From Prochlorococcus sp. AG-436-C14 (GTDB taxonomy: Bacteria > Cyanobacteriota > Cyanobacteriia > PCC-6307 > Cyanobiaceae), in assembly GCA_003209755.1 (NCBI GenBank), contig QCPD01000001.1, forward strand, positions 124,001 to 188,000: 64,000 nt of DNA, written 5' to 3'. The translations under genes and the position numbers were made by a program. Below the pieces are notes generated by a model. It was not told the origin of the DNA. It was given only the letters and a program-made list of their open reading frames with translations, and searched no databases. Of this stretch, positions 1 through 7,815 are shown in pieces; the first letter of the stretch is position 1; every line of letters begins with the position of its first letter.

Positions 1-1
1 A

Positions 2-259
2 AATATTGATGAAAAAGTACAAATTGCCAAGAATAATCCTCAATTAAAACCTTTAAGAAGATTTCTAGGTATTGATGGAGGACTAGGAGAAAAAATTGGT
101 CTTAGCAATGACTTCGTAGTTAAAGTAATTAGCTCAACTGGTAATTATGGAGAGATTTACGAAAGACATTTAGGACAAAATAGCGAAGTACCTATTCCAA
201 GAGGACAAAATGAGTTGTATAACAATGGAGGTGTACATATTTCACCACCATTTAACTAA
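2..259 (+). CDS. aapJ: Amino-acid ABC transporter substrate-binding protein, C-terminal part
   Basis: Only the last 85 codons lie in the window; the gene begins before base 1. The frame starting at base 2 stays open to a TAA at 257-259. The tail resembles the C-terminus of AapJ-type periplasmic general amino-acid binding proteins (a stretch like GNYGEIYERHLG followed by an asparagine- and glycine-rich end). Two matching permeases and an ATPase follow within 20 bases each, which supports the call. The protein would capture amino acids in the periplasm and deliver them to AapQM. Family assignment from so short a piece rests largely on context. Confidence 0.75.
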   Translation, partial: NIDEKVQIAKNNPQLKPLRRFLGIDGGLGEKIGLSNDFVVKVISSTGNYGEIYERHLGQNSEVPIPRGQNELYNNGGVHISPPFN

Positions 260-277
260 AAATAATTTATTGCTGGA

Positions 278-1177
278 ATGAATATAAATCAAAGAATATT
301 TTTGCAATTTGGAATATGTATTATCATTTTTGGTTTGATTGGGATACTAATTAATAATTTAACAATTAATCTAGTAAGAACAGGTCTTGGTTTTAATTTT
401 AGCTGGCTTTTCAAACCAGCAAGTTTTGCTTTAGCGGAACACCCCTTACCTTATACCTCTTCAGATAGCTATGTTTGGGCATTATTTATAGGTTGGCTCA
501 ACAGTCTTAAAGTTATTTTCTCATCATTAATATTGGCTACTTTCTTGGGAACACTAATAGGCTTTGCAAGAACAGGTAAAAACTCATTACTAGGTCTCAT
601 TTCAGCTGGTTACATAACCATAATCAGACAAACTCCTCTTTTACTTCAACTCATGTTTTGGTATTTTGTTGGGTTCTTAGGTTTAAAAGACAATATGTTT
701 ATCCAAATAAAAAATATATTTAACATTTCAAATCAAGGAATAGAGTTTTCAGGATTAACCTTTTCTTCAGAGTTTCTAGCATTATTACTTGGTCTAAGTA
801 TATTCACGAGTGCTTACATAGCAGAGGTGATCCGTGGAGGCATTCTTTCTGTTTCCCGAGGGCAATGGGAAGCATTTAGAAGCCTAGGACTTTCAGAGAG
901 ACAAGGACTTATACGTATAGTCATTCCACAGGCATTACCAGCAATCATCCCAGGATTGACAAGTCAATATCTTAACCTTGCTAAAAATAGTACCCTAGCA
1001 ATTGCAGTCGGATACTCAGATATTTACGCAATTAATGATACTATTATAAATCAAACAGGAAGATCTATAGAGTGTTTTATTATATTACTTGTTAGTTTCT
1101 TGATATTAAATCTATTGATAACAAATACCATGGAAATCATAAATAGATTAATTTTAAAATCACGAAAATATAGTTAA
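278..1177 (+). CDS. aapQ: Amino-acid ABC transporter permease AapQ
   Basis: Inner-membrane permease of the polar/general amino-acid ABC transporter family (HisMQ type). The 299-residue protein has an N-terminal membrane anchor at about residues 8-30, then a core of several hydrophobic segments. The EAA loop that docks on the ATPase is visible around residue 200 (EAFRSLGLSE followed by IPQALPAIIPG). It starts at ATG 19 bases after the aapJ stop and ends 3 bases before aapM, so it is the second gene of an aapJQMP operon. It should heterodimerise with AapM. The substrate range cannot be read from the sequence. Confidence 0.88.
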   Translation: MNINQRIFLQFGICIIIFGLIGILINNLTINLVRTGLGFNFSWLFKPASFALAEHPLPYTSSDSYVWALFIGWLNSLKVIFSSLILATFLGTLIGFARTGKNSLLGLISAGYITIIRQTPLLLQLMFWYFVGFLGLKDNMFIQIKNIFNISNQGIEFSGLTFSSEFLALLLGLSIFTSAYIAEVIRGGILSVSRGQWEAFRSLGLSERQGLIRIVIPQALPAIIPGLTSQYLNLAKNSTLAIAVGYSDIYAINDTIINQTGRSIECFIILLVSFLILNLLITNTMEIINRLILKSRKYS

Positions 1178-1180
1178 TTT

Positions 1181-2215
1181 ATGCTCAAAATCTATATAAG
1201 TTCAATAAAAGTTTTCTTAAAGACCCTAAAGAAGAAATTATTTTCAAATTTATTCAATACTATTATTACTTTGCTTATTATATTATTTATTAGCGTAGCT
1301 TGTTTTAATACTTTTGAATGGCTCATATCTCAGGCTAATTGGAAAGTTGTAATATCAAATCTTCCTTTATACGCATTTGGTAGTTACCCACCTAATGAAC
1401 AATGGAGACCTGCTACTTGGATTATTAGTCTTCTCTTACTCAGTATCTTTACTCTTTGCGGCCCTGAGTGGAAATGGCTACGTAAAAATCTACTAATAAT
1501 TTGGGTAGGAACAATACCATTGGGTCTATATTTACTTTATGGTGGGTTTGGCTTATCACCTATAATGAGTAGACATTGGGGTGGACTAACTCTAACTATA
1601 CTTTTAACTGTTTGCAGCTCATTGTTATCATTACCTTTTGGGATAGTTTTGGCACTATGTAGACAGAGTTCACTGCCATTAATTCAAAAGCTAAGTTCAA
1701 TCTATATAGATGCTATGAGAGCAATTCCTCTTATTGCAGTACTTTTCTTTGGTCAACTACTAATACCTTTATTTCTTCCTGTTGGAATAGAAATTGATCG
1801 TGTTTGGAGAGCTATCTTTGCATTTACTCTATTTGTCTCTGCCTACATAGCGGAAGATATTCGTGGCGGACTACAGTCAATACCCAACACTCAAATAGAG
1901 GCAGCGAATAGTCTGGGCCTTAATCAATACCAAATCATTCAATTCATATTAATTCCTCAAGCTTTACGTATTGCTTTACCCGCTCTCACTAATCAATCTA
2001 TTGGTCTGTTTCAAAATACATCTTTAATGGCTATTTTAGGACTAGTGGAGTTACTAGGTGTAGGCAGAAGTATCCTTGCTAATCCAGAATTTATTGGTCA
2101 ATATATTGAAGTTTATGTTTGGCTAGCATGTGTCTATTGGATGGTTTGTACGATTATGGCTATCCTAGCGAGACATCTTGAACAAAGAATGACCATTAAT
2201 CAAGCTAATTTCTGA
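1181..2215 (+). CDS. aapM: Amino-acid ABC transporter permease AapM
   Basis: Second permease subunit of the amino-acid importer, 344 residues, longer than AapQ because of additional N-terminal membrane segments (hydrophobic stretches near residues 25-50 and 85-120). The EAA coupling motif is clear near residue 235 (EAANSLGLNQ, then IPQALRIALPAL). The start codon is 3 bases after the aapQ stop, and aapP begins 6 bases after its own stop, which indicates one transcript. Together with AapQ it would form the channel energised by AapP. AapM rather than AapQ is assigned from gene order and the longer N-terminus. Confidence 0.88.
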   Translation: MLKIYISSIKVFLKTLKKKLFSNLFNTIITLLIILFISVACFNTFEWLISQANWKVVISNLPLYAFGSYPPNEQWRPATWIISLLLLSIFTLCGPEWKWLRKNLLIIWVGTIPLGLYLLYGGFGLSPIMSRHWGGLTLTILLTVCSSLLSLPFGIVLALCRQSSLPLIQKLSSIYIDAMRAIPLIAVLFFGQLLIPLFLPVGIEIDRVWRAIFAFTLFVSAYIAEDIRGGLQSIPNTQIEAANSLGLNQYQIIQFILIPQALRIALPALTNQSIGLFQNTSLMAILGLVELLGVGRSILANPEFIGQYIEVYVWLACVYWMVCTIMAILARHLEQRMTINQANF

Positions 2216-2221
2216 TAATTC

Positions 2222-2968
2222 ATGGAACCTATTGTTGTTGCGAAGAATCTCACTAAGTCGTACACCAAAGGATTACGAGCTCTTGATAATGTTTCTCTCA
2301 CAGTTAATCAAGGGAAAGTTCTTGTAGTCATGGGCCCCTCAGGCTCAGGGAAAAGTACGCTAATTCGGACTTTTAATGGTCTGGAAACTTTTGACAAAGG
2401 AGAACTAAGTATTTTAGGAATAAAAGTTGATTCCACTCACGATGAAAGAAAAATCCAAAAAATAAGAAGAAGAGTAGGGATGGTATTTCAACAATTCAAT
2501 TTATTCCCTCATCTATCAATTCTTGAAAATATCACTCTCGCGCCCGTTCATGTACAAAAACGTCGTCAAATCGAGGCGGAAGAATATGGTATGTATCTCT
2601 TGAGTCAAATGGGAATAGATTCTCATGCCAAAAAATATCCAAGTCAACTTAGTGGAGGAGAGCAGCAACGAGTTGCTATAGCTCGAGCTTTAGCATTAAA
2701 GCCTAAATTACTTTTATTCGATGAACCCACTAGTGCTCTAGACCCCGAGCGAATCACCGAAGTGCTCGATGCAATGAGAAGACTTGCTGAGCAAGGAATG
2801 ACAATGATTGTAGTAACACATGAAATTGGCTTTGCTAAAGACGTAAGTGATCAAGTTTTATTTATGGATTCAGGCAAAGTCATAGAAAAATCTCCTCCAA
2901 ATATTTTCTTTTCTAATGCTAGGCATGAAAGAAGTAGAAAATTTCTAAATCAGCTGGATAAACATTAA
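2222..2968 (+). CDS. aapP: Amino-acid ABC transporter ATP-binding protein AapP
   Basis: Cytoplasmic ATPase that drives the AapJQM importer. All ABC motifs are present in order: Walker A GPSGSGKST (about residue 38), Q-loop in VFQQFNLFPH (about 88), signature LSGGEQQRVAIARAL (about 144), Walker B LLLFDEP (about 165) and the switch histidine in VVTHEIGF (about 200). The 248-residue length is normal for the polar amino-acid group. It is the last gene of the operon; the next gene lies on the other strand. I see no strong terminator in the 114 bases after its stop. Confidence 0.93.
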   Translation: MEPIVVAKNLTKSYTKGLRALDNVSLTVNQGKVLVVMGPSGSGKSTLIRTFNGLETFDKGELSILGIKVDSTHDERKIQKIRRRVGMVFQQFNLFPHLSILENITLAPVHVQKRRQIEAEEYGMYLLSQMGIDSHAKKYPSQLSGGEQQRVAIARALALKPKLLLFDEPTSALDPERITEVLDAMRRLAEQGMTMIVVTHEIGFAKDVSDQVLFMDSGKVIEKSPPNIFFSNARHERSRKFLNQLDKH

Positions 2969-3082
2969 CAATAGCCAATTCATGGTAAAACTTGTGCAAT
3001 TAATTTTACAATTAACATTGATAAGTTCGATGACAAATTATTTAAAATCAACGACCAAATAAGTTCTTCATTTGAATCTTCA

Positions 3083-3313
3083 TTAGTTGTGAAATGCATT
3101 TTCAGTTGAATCTTTTGTGTTTTGCACCTTACCTGCCTCTAAGATATCACTCCCAGGGATGCCTTTAGCCACAGCCCCTATCAGGGTCGTATGAGTCTCT
3201 GGATCTTTCTTTAAAGTTGTAACCCCGAGATCATTTTTCGAAATTAATATGAAAATAATTATCCCGACAAATGTCAAGATAATTGCTAGAGCCAATGAAG
3301 ATTCCATAACCAA
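3083..3313 (-). CDS. Small hypothetical membrane protein (76 aa)
   Basis: I do not recognise this protein. One hydrophobic segment (about residues 5-25, LALAIILTFVGIIIFILI) is followed by a polar tail of about 50 residues containing a glycine-bearing stretch, LIGAVAKGIPGSDILEAGKV. A second Met at residue 3 could be the true start. It is convergent with aapP and isolated from other minus-strand genes. Its form, a single membrane helix with a soluble tail, is common among small picocyanobacterial proteins, but no function can be inferred. Confidence 0.6.
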   Translation of the reverse strand: MVMESSLALAIILTFVGIIIFILISKNDLGVTTLKKDPETHTTLIGAVAKGIPGSDILEAGKVQNTKDSTENAFHN

Positions 3314-3535
3314 TGTTTCTGATTCAGACTAGATTAAGATAAAAATTAAAATCTATATACAAAAAAGAACTAACTCATATCACTATTTATTCAAAGACCT
3401 TTTTTAATTTTTACTATTTTGAATTCAAAAAATCACATGGAGGTTTTAAGTATAAAAGGAACTTCAATTTCGTAAAATAAATCGACCTGCAATACAACAA
3501 TTAATAGATAATTAAAAAAACTTCAACTCCGATAA

Positions 3536-3829
3536 ATGCCTGAAGACAGTTCAAGTGAAAGCAACCCCGAAACAGCTAATCATCATTGGTTTCCCTTCCT
3601 AAGATTCAAAAAGGAATGCGAAGCAGCTGGGAAAGAGGTCAGTGTGAATAAATGGATGAGAGAAACAGGACAACTAAATGAGAAGATAGCTCATGAAGAA
3701 TCACTTGCATTAGCAGCAAAAATAGCTTCTGAAAAAGAAGCAAATTCAAAAAAAGAAATCGAAAAAGAAGATCTAAAGAAAAAAAAAGAAATACAAAGTG
3801 AACTCAAGACAAAACATAAATCAGACTAA
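3536..3829 (+). CDS. Hypothetical charged protein with C-terminal coiled coil (97 aa)
   Basis: No family is recognised. The first half is mixed (HHWFPFLRFKKECEAAGKE, then KWMRETGQLNEKI). The second half is almost entirely Lys, Glu, Ala and Ser and should form a helix or coiled coil. The ATG is preceded by an AT-rich leader without an obvious strong Shine-Dalgarno. The reading frame ends in an A-rich tract. The structured first half with Trp, Phe and Cys makes a real gene more likely than chance, but composition is the only evidence. Confidence 0.5.
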   Translation: MPEDSSSESNPETANHHWFPFLRFKKECEAAGKEVSVNKWMRETGQLNEKIAHEESLALAAKIASEKEANSKKEIEKEDLKKKKEIQSELKTKHKSD

Positions 3830-3933
3830 TTACGATCAAATTAAAAAGTAAGGAAAATCCCTACAGCCTTTTACAAAAAATAAACCTTTAAAAAAATATA
3901 GTTAAAAATAAAATTAATTCGACTTCAACTTCA

Positions 3934-4074
3934 ATGTTTTTTGCATTAGCATCTTCTCAGTTAGGTGTGAGTTCGTTCACTATCAATCTGATACTCATTA
4001 CTTCAGTAACAATTCTACTGGGATTACCCACTTTATTTCTTTTTAGATCAGGACAAGGCAAATCAGCATTTTAA
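3934..4074 (+). CDS. Tiny single-helix membrane protein (46 aa), below ORF cut-off
   Basis: Read directly from the sequence: ATG at 3934, TAA at 4072-4074. The protein begins MFFALASSQLG and carries one strongly hydrophobic helix (about residues 15-37, INLILITSVTILLGLPTLFLF), ending in a short basic tail RSGQGKSAF. Size and build resemble low-molecular-weight photosystem or cytochrome b6f subunits, but it does not match any of them (PsbM, PsbN, PsbX, PsbY, Psb30, PetM, PetN, PsaM) as I remember them, so no name is given. It lies in the small-ORF patch after the aap operon. Confidence 0.55.
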   Translation: MFFALASSQLGVSSFTINLILITSVTILLGLPTLFLFRSGQGKSAF

Positions 4075-4265
4075 ACGATAGAAAACCATTCAAGAACCCT
4101 TAATACTGGAATAAATAACAAATGATCTGGTTTGAAAATCATAGAATCAAATAATTGATCAAGGTAAATGTAATTTATAAGCATAAGTTTGTTTCATTTT
4201 TAATAGACGTCTTGCCTTAGAAAGAGCAAATATAGAGTCTGGCTTTATTCATCTTGTAAGAGTAT

Positions 4266-4574
4266 ATGTTCTTATCTTCAGAAAATATAGAATTCTTTTA
4301 TGGTCATGCAAATTTTTTCAGTACTCGTAAGTTACATGCTTTAGATGAATATTGGAGTAATAATAGATCTCATCCTACACATCAGCAAATACATGAGATC
4401 ATTCAGAATCACTTAATTCAGAGAGGAGAAAAAAACTTGAATCAGGTAAGATCATATCAAATTAGAAAACTGGAGAGATCCTATTTAATTTCAAATCCTA
4501 TGGGACGATTTAGCGCTAATATTATTAGGCTAATAACTAAACTTTTGATTTCAAAAAAATTGATTAAAATCTAG
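4266..4574 (+). CDS. Hypothetical protein (102 aa)
   Basis: No family is recognised. The protein is basic, with a polar first two-thirds rich in His, Asn and Arg (HPTHQQIHEIIQNHLIQRG, QVRSYQIRKLERSYLI) and a C-terminal amphipathic or hydrophobic stretch (IIRLITKLLISKKLIKI). It starts at ATG and is followed 12 bases later by another small ORF on the same strand, so the two may be co-transcribed. Length and varied composition suggest a real gene, perhaps lineage-specific. Confidence 0.5.
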   Translation: MFLSSENIEFFYGHANFFSTRKLHALDEYWSNNRSHPTHQQIHEIIQNHLIQRGEKNLNQVRSYQIRKLERSYLISNPMGRFSANIIRLITKLLISKKLIKI

Positions 4575-4586
4575 CAAGTACTTTAA

Positions 4587-4781
4587 ATGAATCAAGAAAT
4601 AAAAAGGCTCACTGAAACTAAACAACAGTGGGAAAATGATATACAAATGTATAAAGATTTTTTAAATAGTAAGAGTAAAACTTTTGAAGGTAACTATGGA
4701 GCAAAGGAATATATTTCTATGGCCGAAAATAGAATAAATGATATCAATCAGAGAATAAAAGATATTGAAAAAGAAGTATAA
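4587..4781 (+). CDS. Small coiled-coil hypothetical protein (64 aa)
   Basis: No family is recognised. The sequence is helical and charged, with heptad-like spacing (KRLTETKQQWENDIQMY at the start and ENRINDINQRIKDIEKEV at the end) separated by a short glycine-containing turn (FEGNYGAKEY). That arrangement suggests a helical hairpin. It begins 12 bases after the preceding ORF and is probably in the same transcript. It could be an oligomerising scaffold or a phage-derived small protein; the sequence gives no further clue. Confidence 0.5.
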   Translation: MNQEIKRLTETKQQWENDIQMYKDFLNSKSKTFEGNYGAKEYISMAENRINDINQRIKDIEKEV

Positions 4782-4899
4782 GAACTACTCAAGAAGGATG
4801 AAACTTCTTATATAATTGATTTTCTTATAATTCAATTCCAAAACATAAAATATTATCAAAGTCTCCATTCTCATGCATTATTGTCATATAATCCTTGAT

Positions 4900-5055
4900 T
4901 TATTGACTATCGTAAATCAATCCGAAATCACTACAATATTTAAATAAGATACTCATTGCGGCCTCATGGTTAACAGGGAATTCCTCGCAAAGCTCAGATA
5001 ATTTTTCTTTATTCAAACTATGTATCATTTTTTGAAAATCATTAAAGTTGCTCAT
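4900..5055 (-). CDS. Small hypothetical protein (51 aa), below ORF cut-off
   Basis: Read from the minus strand: ATG at 5055-5053, TAA at 4902-4900. The product starts MSNFNDFQKMIHSLNKEK and ends FGLIYDSQ; it is acidic, mostly helical, and contains two Cys. There is no membrane segment. The mixed and plausible amino-acid use argues for a real small gene, but I know no family for it and no neighbour explains it. Confidence 0.4.
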   Translation of the reverse strand: MSNFNDFQKMIHSLNKEKLSELCEEFPVNHEAAMSILFKYCSDFGLIYDSQ

Positions 5056-5377
5056 TTGATCTTCTAGAAGTCGAAGTTAACTATTCATAACTTTTTTATA
5101 TATTTTCTTCATCACAAATATTGCTATTGCAAGTAATAAAATACTCATCAGAGTGTAACTTTATCAAAAACATAGTCATCAATACAACTCTCATCTGTTG
5201 CTTGAATCTAAAGTCAAGCTATAAAACCTTTTATTTTTGCAGAGTATTAAAATAAGTTAGTTTATATTTCCTTGGCAAGTATAAATTAAAACTAAGTTGT
5301 GTATTTATTAATAGTATCTATTTTTAGAAGAAATAAGTAAATTAGATTAATAATAAAATTAAAAATCAACGATCAAT
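5056..5377. other. AT-rich intergenic stretch without a supported gene
   Basis: About 320 bases of AT-rich sequence between two small ORFs. I see only very short minus-strand frames here, including a 23-codon one at 5077-5148 with a hydrophobic start and a 32-codon one overlapping it in another frame. Neither is supported. No clear hairpin with a T-run is visible. Confidence 0.4.
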
Positions 5378-5506
5378 ATGAATAAAGATCTAATTCAAAT
5401 GACAATTGAGAATGATATTAGCCAAGCTAATTATCCAATACTATTCAAAGGGATTTGGACAGGTGTTTTAATCTCCTTAATAGTGCATCAGTTTATCAAT
5501 CATTAA
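5378..5506 (+). CDS. Tiny single-helix membrane protein (42 aa), below ORF cut-off
   Basis: ATG at 5378, TAA at 5504-5506. The first half is polar (MNKDLIQMTIENDISQANYP). The second half is a hydrophobic helix (LFKGIWTGVLISLIVHQFI) ending in NH. This resembles the tail-anchored small proteins common in Prochlorococcus, but I cannot assign it to a family. It is convergent with the cupin gene that ends at 5542. The purine-rich leader just upstream (AAAATCAACGATCAAT) holds no strong ribosome-binding site. Confidence 0.45.
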   Translation: MNKDLIQMTIENDISQANYPILFKGIWTGVLISLIVHQFINH

Positions 5507-5541
5507 ATTCTTTAATTCTATTAAGCGATAGGTATCAGGAT

Positions 5542-5817
5542 TTAATCACCAAATCGATAATGCTTACGCACTGCCTTATGAACATCCCATCTACAATCCA
5601 TTCCTGCTGGGAAGACAACTAAGTCACCCGCTCCAAACTTAACTGGTTCTCCTCCCTCAGGAGTTACCGTCACCTCACCTTCTAGCCACAAGCAAGTCTC
5701 CTTATCGTCATAAGTCCAGTCAAAAGAGCTTGCATCACAAGTCCATATCGGCCAATTTTTAATTCCTAATTTTTTAATCGTACTTTCAGGACAAGGGGAT
5801 GTAACTAATATCGACAC
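5542..5817 (-). CDS. Small cupin-domain protein (DUF861/cupin_3 type)
   Basis: A 91-residue single-domain cupin. The beta-barrel core is recognisable from CLWLEGEVTVTPEGGEPVKFGAGDLVVFPAGMDCRWDVHKAVRKHYRF: an ETCLWLEGE first motif and a GDLVVFPAGMDCRW second motif. The usual metal-binding histidines of canonical cupins are not evident in the first motif, as in the EutQ-like/DUF861 subgroup, so the ligand is unknown. The N-terminal part (IKNWPIWTCDASSFDWTYD) fits that subgroup, which is widespread in cyanobacteria and plants. It is transcribed alone, away from the EVE gene. Confidence 0.8.
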   Translation of the reverse strand: MSILVTSPCPESTIKKLGIKNWPIWTCDASSFDWTYDDKETCLWLEGEVTVTPEGGEPVKFGAGDLVVFPAGMDCRWDVHKAVRKHYRFGD

Positions 5818-6010
5818 GAAGCAGTAGACATAGAGACTTCTTTATAGCTGATCATGAAAGCGGTTGTATTTGCTTCTTCAATTTTTGACAGGAATTTTTC
5901 AAGGCAAATTAGCAACAGGACTAGAACTCAACCTCCCCCATAGGGGATAATGTAAAGAGATAGAAGCCATAAAAAGTTTCATTCGAACTTCACATTTTCG
6001 CTGAGATCCA

Positions 6011-6484
6011 ATGGCACCAAAGGAGATTAACTACTGGCTAATGAAAAGTGAGCCAGATGCTTACAGTATTAAAGATTTAGAAAAAGAAGAAGAAACTATC
6101 TGGGACGGTATTCGAAATTATCAAGCTAGAAACTTTATGAGATCAATGAAAATTGGTGATCAAGCTTTTTTTTATCATTCAAATACTAAGCCCCCTGGAA
6201 TAGTTGGTCTCATGGAAATTGTTGAGACCAACTTAATCGACCCATTTCAGTTTGATGAAAGTTCAAAGTACTTTGACAAGAAATCAAATAGAGATAGCCC
6301 ACGTTGGGATTGTGTGAAGACGAAATATATCTGTGAATTTAAAAATATGATTACGTTAAAGGAGCTATCAGAAGCTTATACGTCTGAACAACTAACTCTT
6401 GTTCGAAAAGGAAACAGGCTATCAATTATGCCAATTAATCAAAATATCGCTTTAGAGATTCTCAAAAAGCTCAGGAAGAATTAA
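6011..6484 (+). CDS. EVE domain protein (thymocyte nuclear protein 1-like)
   Basis: The 157-residue protein is a single EVE domain, a PUA-related fold thought to bind modified bases in nucleic acids. The family's opening is present, YWLMKSEPDAYSI (residues 8-20), followed by TIWDGIRNYQARNFMRSM with the conserved Trp-Asp-Gly and Arg-Asn and then the QAFFYHSN strand. Length matches family members. It is a single plus-strand gene that ends one base before the convergent DUF2811 gene. The ligand in cyanobacteria is unknown. Confidence 0.88.
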   Translation: MAPKEINYWLMKSEPDAYSIKDLEKEEETIWDGIRNYQARNFMRSMKIGDQAFFYHSNTKPPGIVGLMEIVETNLIDPFQFDESSKYFDKKSNRDSPRWDCVKTKYICEFKNMITLKELSEAYTSEQLTLVRKGNRLSIMPINQNIALEILKKLRKN

Positions 6485-6485
6485 T

Positions 6486-6749
6486 TTAAAAAGAATGAGA
6501 TCCAAACATATTCCCAATATAAAGACGTGTTATCAATCTGGAACTGATCCCATTTTGGATCAAAAACCCTGCAAGCGCAGCTTGTAAAAGCCTGTATTGA
6601 TCCCAATTTGGATGTTTCTCAATATAAACCTTCATCGCTTGTTGTATTTGCTTGGGTATTTCTGTTTGAAAACTAATTGTATCCTCAGATTCCAAAACTT
6701 CCGAACCTTTAACCGAGTTTCCTTCTTTCGTAAAATCAATATTTTTCAT
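6486..6749 (-). CDS. DUF2811 family protein
   Basis: An 87-residue cyanobacterial protein of unknown function. The DUF2811 core is seen after residue 26: FQTEIPKQIQQAMKVYIEKHPNWDQYRLLQAALAGFLIQNG, with the typical IP, HP-W-DQ and AAL..FL pattern. This looks like a small DNA-binding-style helical fold of the ribbon-helix-helix kind, but no function is established. About 25 residues of polar extension precede the domain. It converges with the EVE gene with only one base between the two stops. Confidence 0.8.
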   Translation of the reverse strand: MKNIDFTKEGNSVKGSEVLESEDTISFQTEIPKQIQQAMKVYIEKHPNWDQYRLLQAALAGFLIQNGISSRLITRLYIGNMFGSHSF

Positions 6750-7064
6750 TTAAGAGGCTCTAAAGAAGTTTTAATTCATCCGCAAACTACTCTCAAAATC
6801 AAATCCATAAAAAACACTTTCTCGTGTCGTCTCATTCTCAGATCAAGCACTGGACTGCTTTTCCGAAGGAATGATAAGCCTTCCTTATGCATCTTGGTAT
6901 TATCATTCGAAAAACAAATCCAAGCTATCAAACTCATTCTTTTTCCACAGCAAATAGTAGGGGCCTGGTTCATTGGATCAATCCTGTGGGAAAAATGTGG
7001 GTTAAATCCATTTGAATTTGGGGAAAAATTTGAAAAACTTTTAGTTAAGTTCTCTCACAAATAG
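6597..7064 (+). CDS. Questionable ORF, possible unrecognised gene or remnant
   Basis: An open frame of 155 codons whose 5' third lies antisense to DUF2811. The last 105 codons fill the otherwise empty 6750-7054 gap and then overlap the DUF1818 3' end by 10 bases. Such a long open frame is uncommon in this AT-rich DNA, and the C-terminal part (GAWFIGSILWEKCGLNPFEFGEKFEKLL) looks protein-like. However, no ATG, GTG or TTG in this frame lies downstream of the DUF2811 start, so a start would have to sit inside that gene. It may be a gene fragment; a competing 65-codon minus frame also occurs here. Confidence 0.25.
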   Translation: MIPIWMFLNINLHRLLYLLGYFCLKTNCILRFQNFRTFNRVSFFRKINIFHLRGSKEVLIHPQTTLKIKSIKNTFSCRLILRSSTGLLFRRNDKPSLCILVLSFEKQIQAIKLILFPQQIVGAWFIGSILWEKCGLNPFEFGEKFEKLLVKFSHK

Positions 7065-7435
7065 TCTGAATCCCACATTGTTCTCATTGCATTAACAACA
7101 TTGTTAGTCACATTTCTAGGCCAATAGACCTCTGCCCCTCGATTCAACAGGCTACTAGAACTCAAGATCAATTTAAGGTTCCATCCATATTGATCGCCTT
7201 TTAAAATTGCTAACCAAGGGCTACGTTCTAATTCCAAAGTTATATCCTCATCGGCCATTAATTGTTCTTTAACTGATTTATATTGATCAGACAAATCCAT
7301 TACAACTTTAAATAGATTTTCCCACTCAGATTGGTTCAACTCTATTGCCCAAGTTTCTCCTCCTATAAGCATAGAAAAGTTATCTCTTGATGAATCTCTA
7401 ATTATTCTCCAACCCAAACCTTCTTTTTTGATCAC
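7055..7435 (-). CDS. DUF1818 family protein
   Basis: A 126-residue cyanobacterial and plastid-lineage conserved protein. The family pattern is visible: an N-terminal EGLGWRIIRD, then ETWAIELNQSEWENL, a helical DLSDQYKSVKEQLM, an acidic DITLELERSPWLAIL, a GW..KLIL strand and a late WP..V motif. The function is unknown. It starts one base after the rpoZ stop, so the pair is almost certainly co-transcribed and probably translationally coupled. This pairing with the RNA polymerase omega gene is common in cyanobacteria to my knowledge. Confidence 0.85.
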   Translation of the reverse strand: MIKKEGLGWRIIRDSSRDNFSMLIGGETWAIELNQSEWENLFKVVMDLSDQYKSVKEQLMADEDITLELERSPWLAILKGDQYGWNLKLILSSSSLLNRGAEVYWPRNVTNNVVNAMRTMWDSDYL

Positions 7436-7669
7436 CTAACCAGGTAATAGATCGGGCTGATCTTGTTCATCACTAAGTTCAATTATGGCTCTTTGTACTG
7501 GTTTGACTGTTGATTCTTCTAAAAGTCCATCAAAATCATCAAATCTTCTTTGTTTTGCTCTAAAAGCAATCCGCACAGTAGTGAGGTAGCGGTTAGTGGA
7601 ATGCCTAATGAGGCTCTCGCCTCTTTTTGCTAAATCCTTGGAATTAACACCTGAACCGGAAGTGATCAC
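7436..7669 (-). CDS. rpoZ: RNA polymerase omega subunit
   Basis: Omega assists assembly of the RNA polymerase core by holding the beta-prime subunit. The 77-residue protein carries the cyanobacterial omega core: [25 protein letters not shown] (residues 25-49) followed by [20 protein letters not shown]. Bacterial omega conservation centres on the NRY and AKQRR segments, both present. The TAG/ATG arrangement with DUF1818 downstream suggests coupling. The other polymerase genes, rpoB-rpoC1-rpoC2, lie about 47 kb further along in this window. Confidence 0.9.
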   Translation of the reverse strand: MITSGSGVNSKDLAKRGESLIRHSTNRYLTTVRIAFRAKQRRFDDFDGLLEESTVKPVQRAIIELSDEQDQPDLLPG

Positions 7670-7815
7670 ACTTAAAATTTTATTGTTATTTTATTCTAAG
7701 AGAGAATCGTTCATTTCTATATTTTTCGTCAAAAAATAAAAGTGGTGTTAGTTTTTCTACACTCACTTGTCTTTGATTAATTCTTGCTGAACCTTTTAAA
7801 AACTCACTAAGAAAG

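Noticed and set aside
5077-5148. 23-codon minus frame with hydrophobic start
   Set aside because: Too short and overlapping a second short frame; nothing distinguishes it from chance.
5861-5950. 29-codon plus frame between the cupin and EVE genes
   Set aside because: Very short, Pro-rich end and no conservation evidence; treated as non-coding leader.
6776-6973. 65-codon minus ORF
   Set aside because: Composition looks like a shadow of the competing plus-strand frame and no family or start support was seen.
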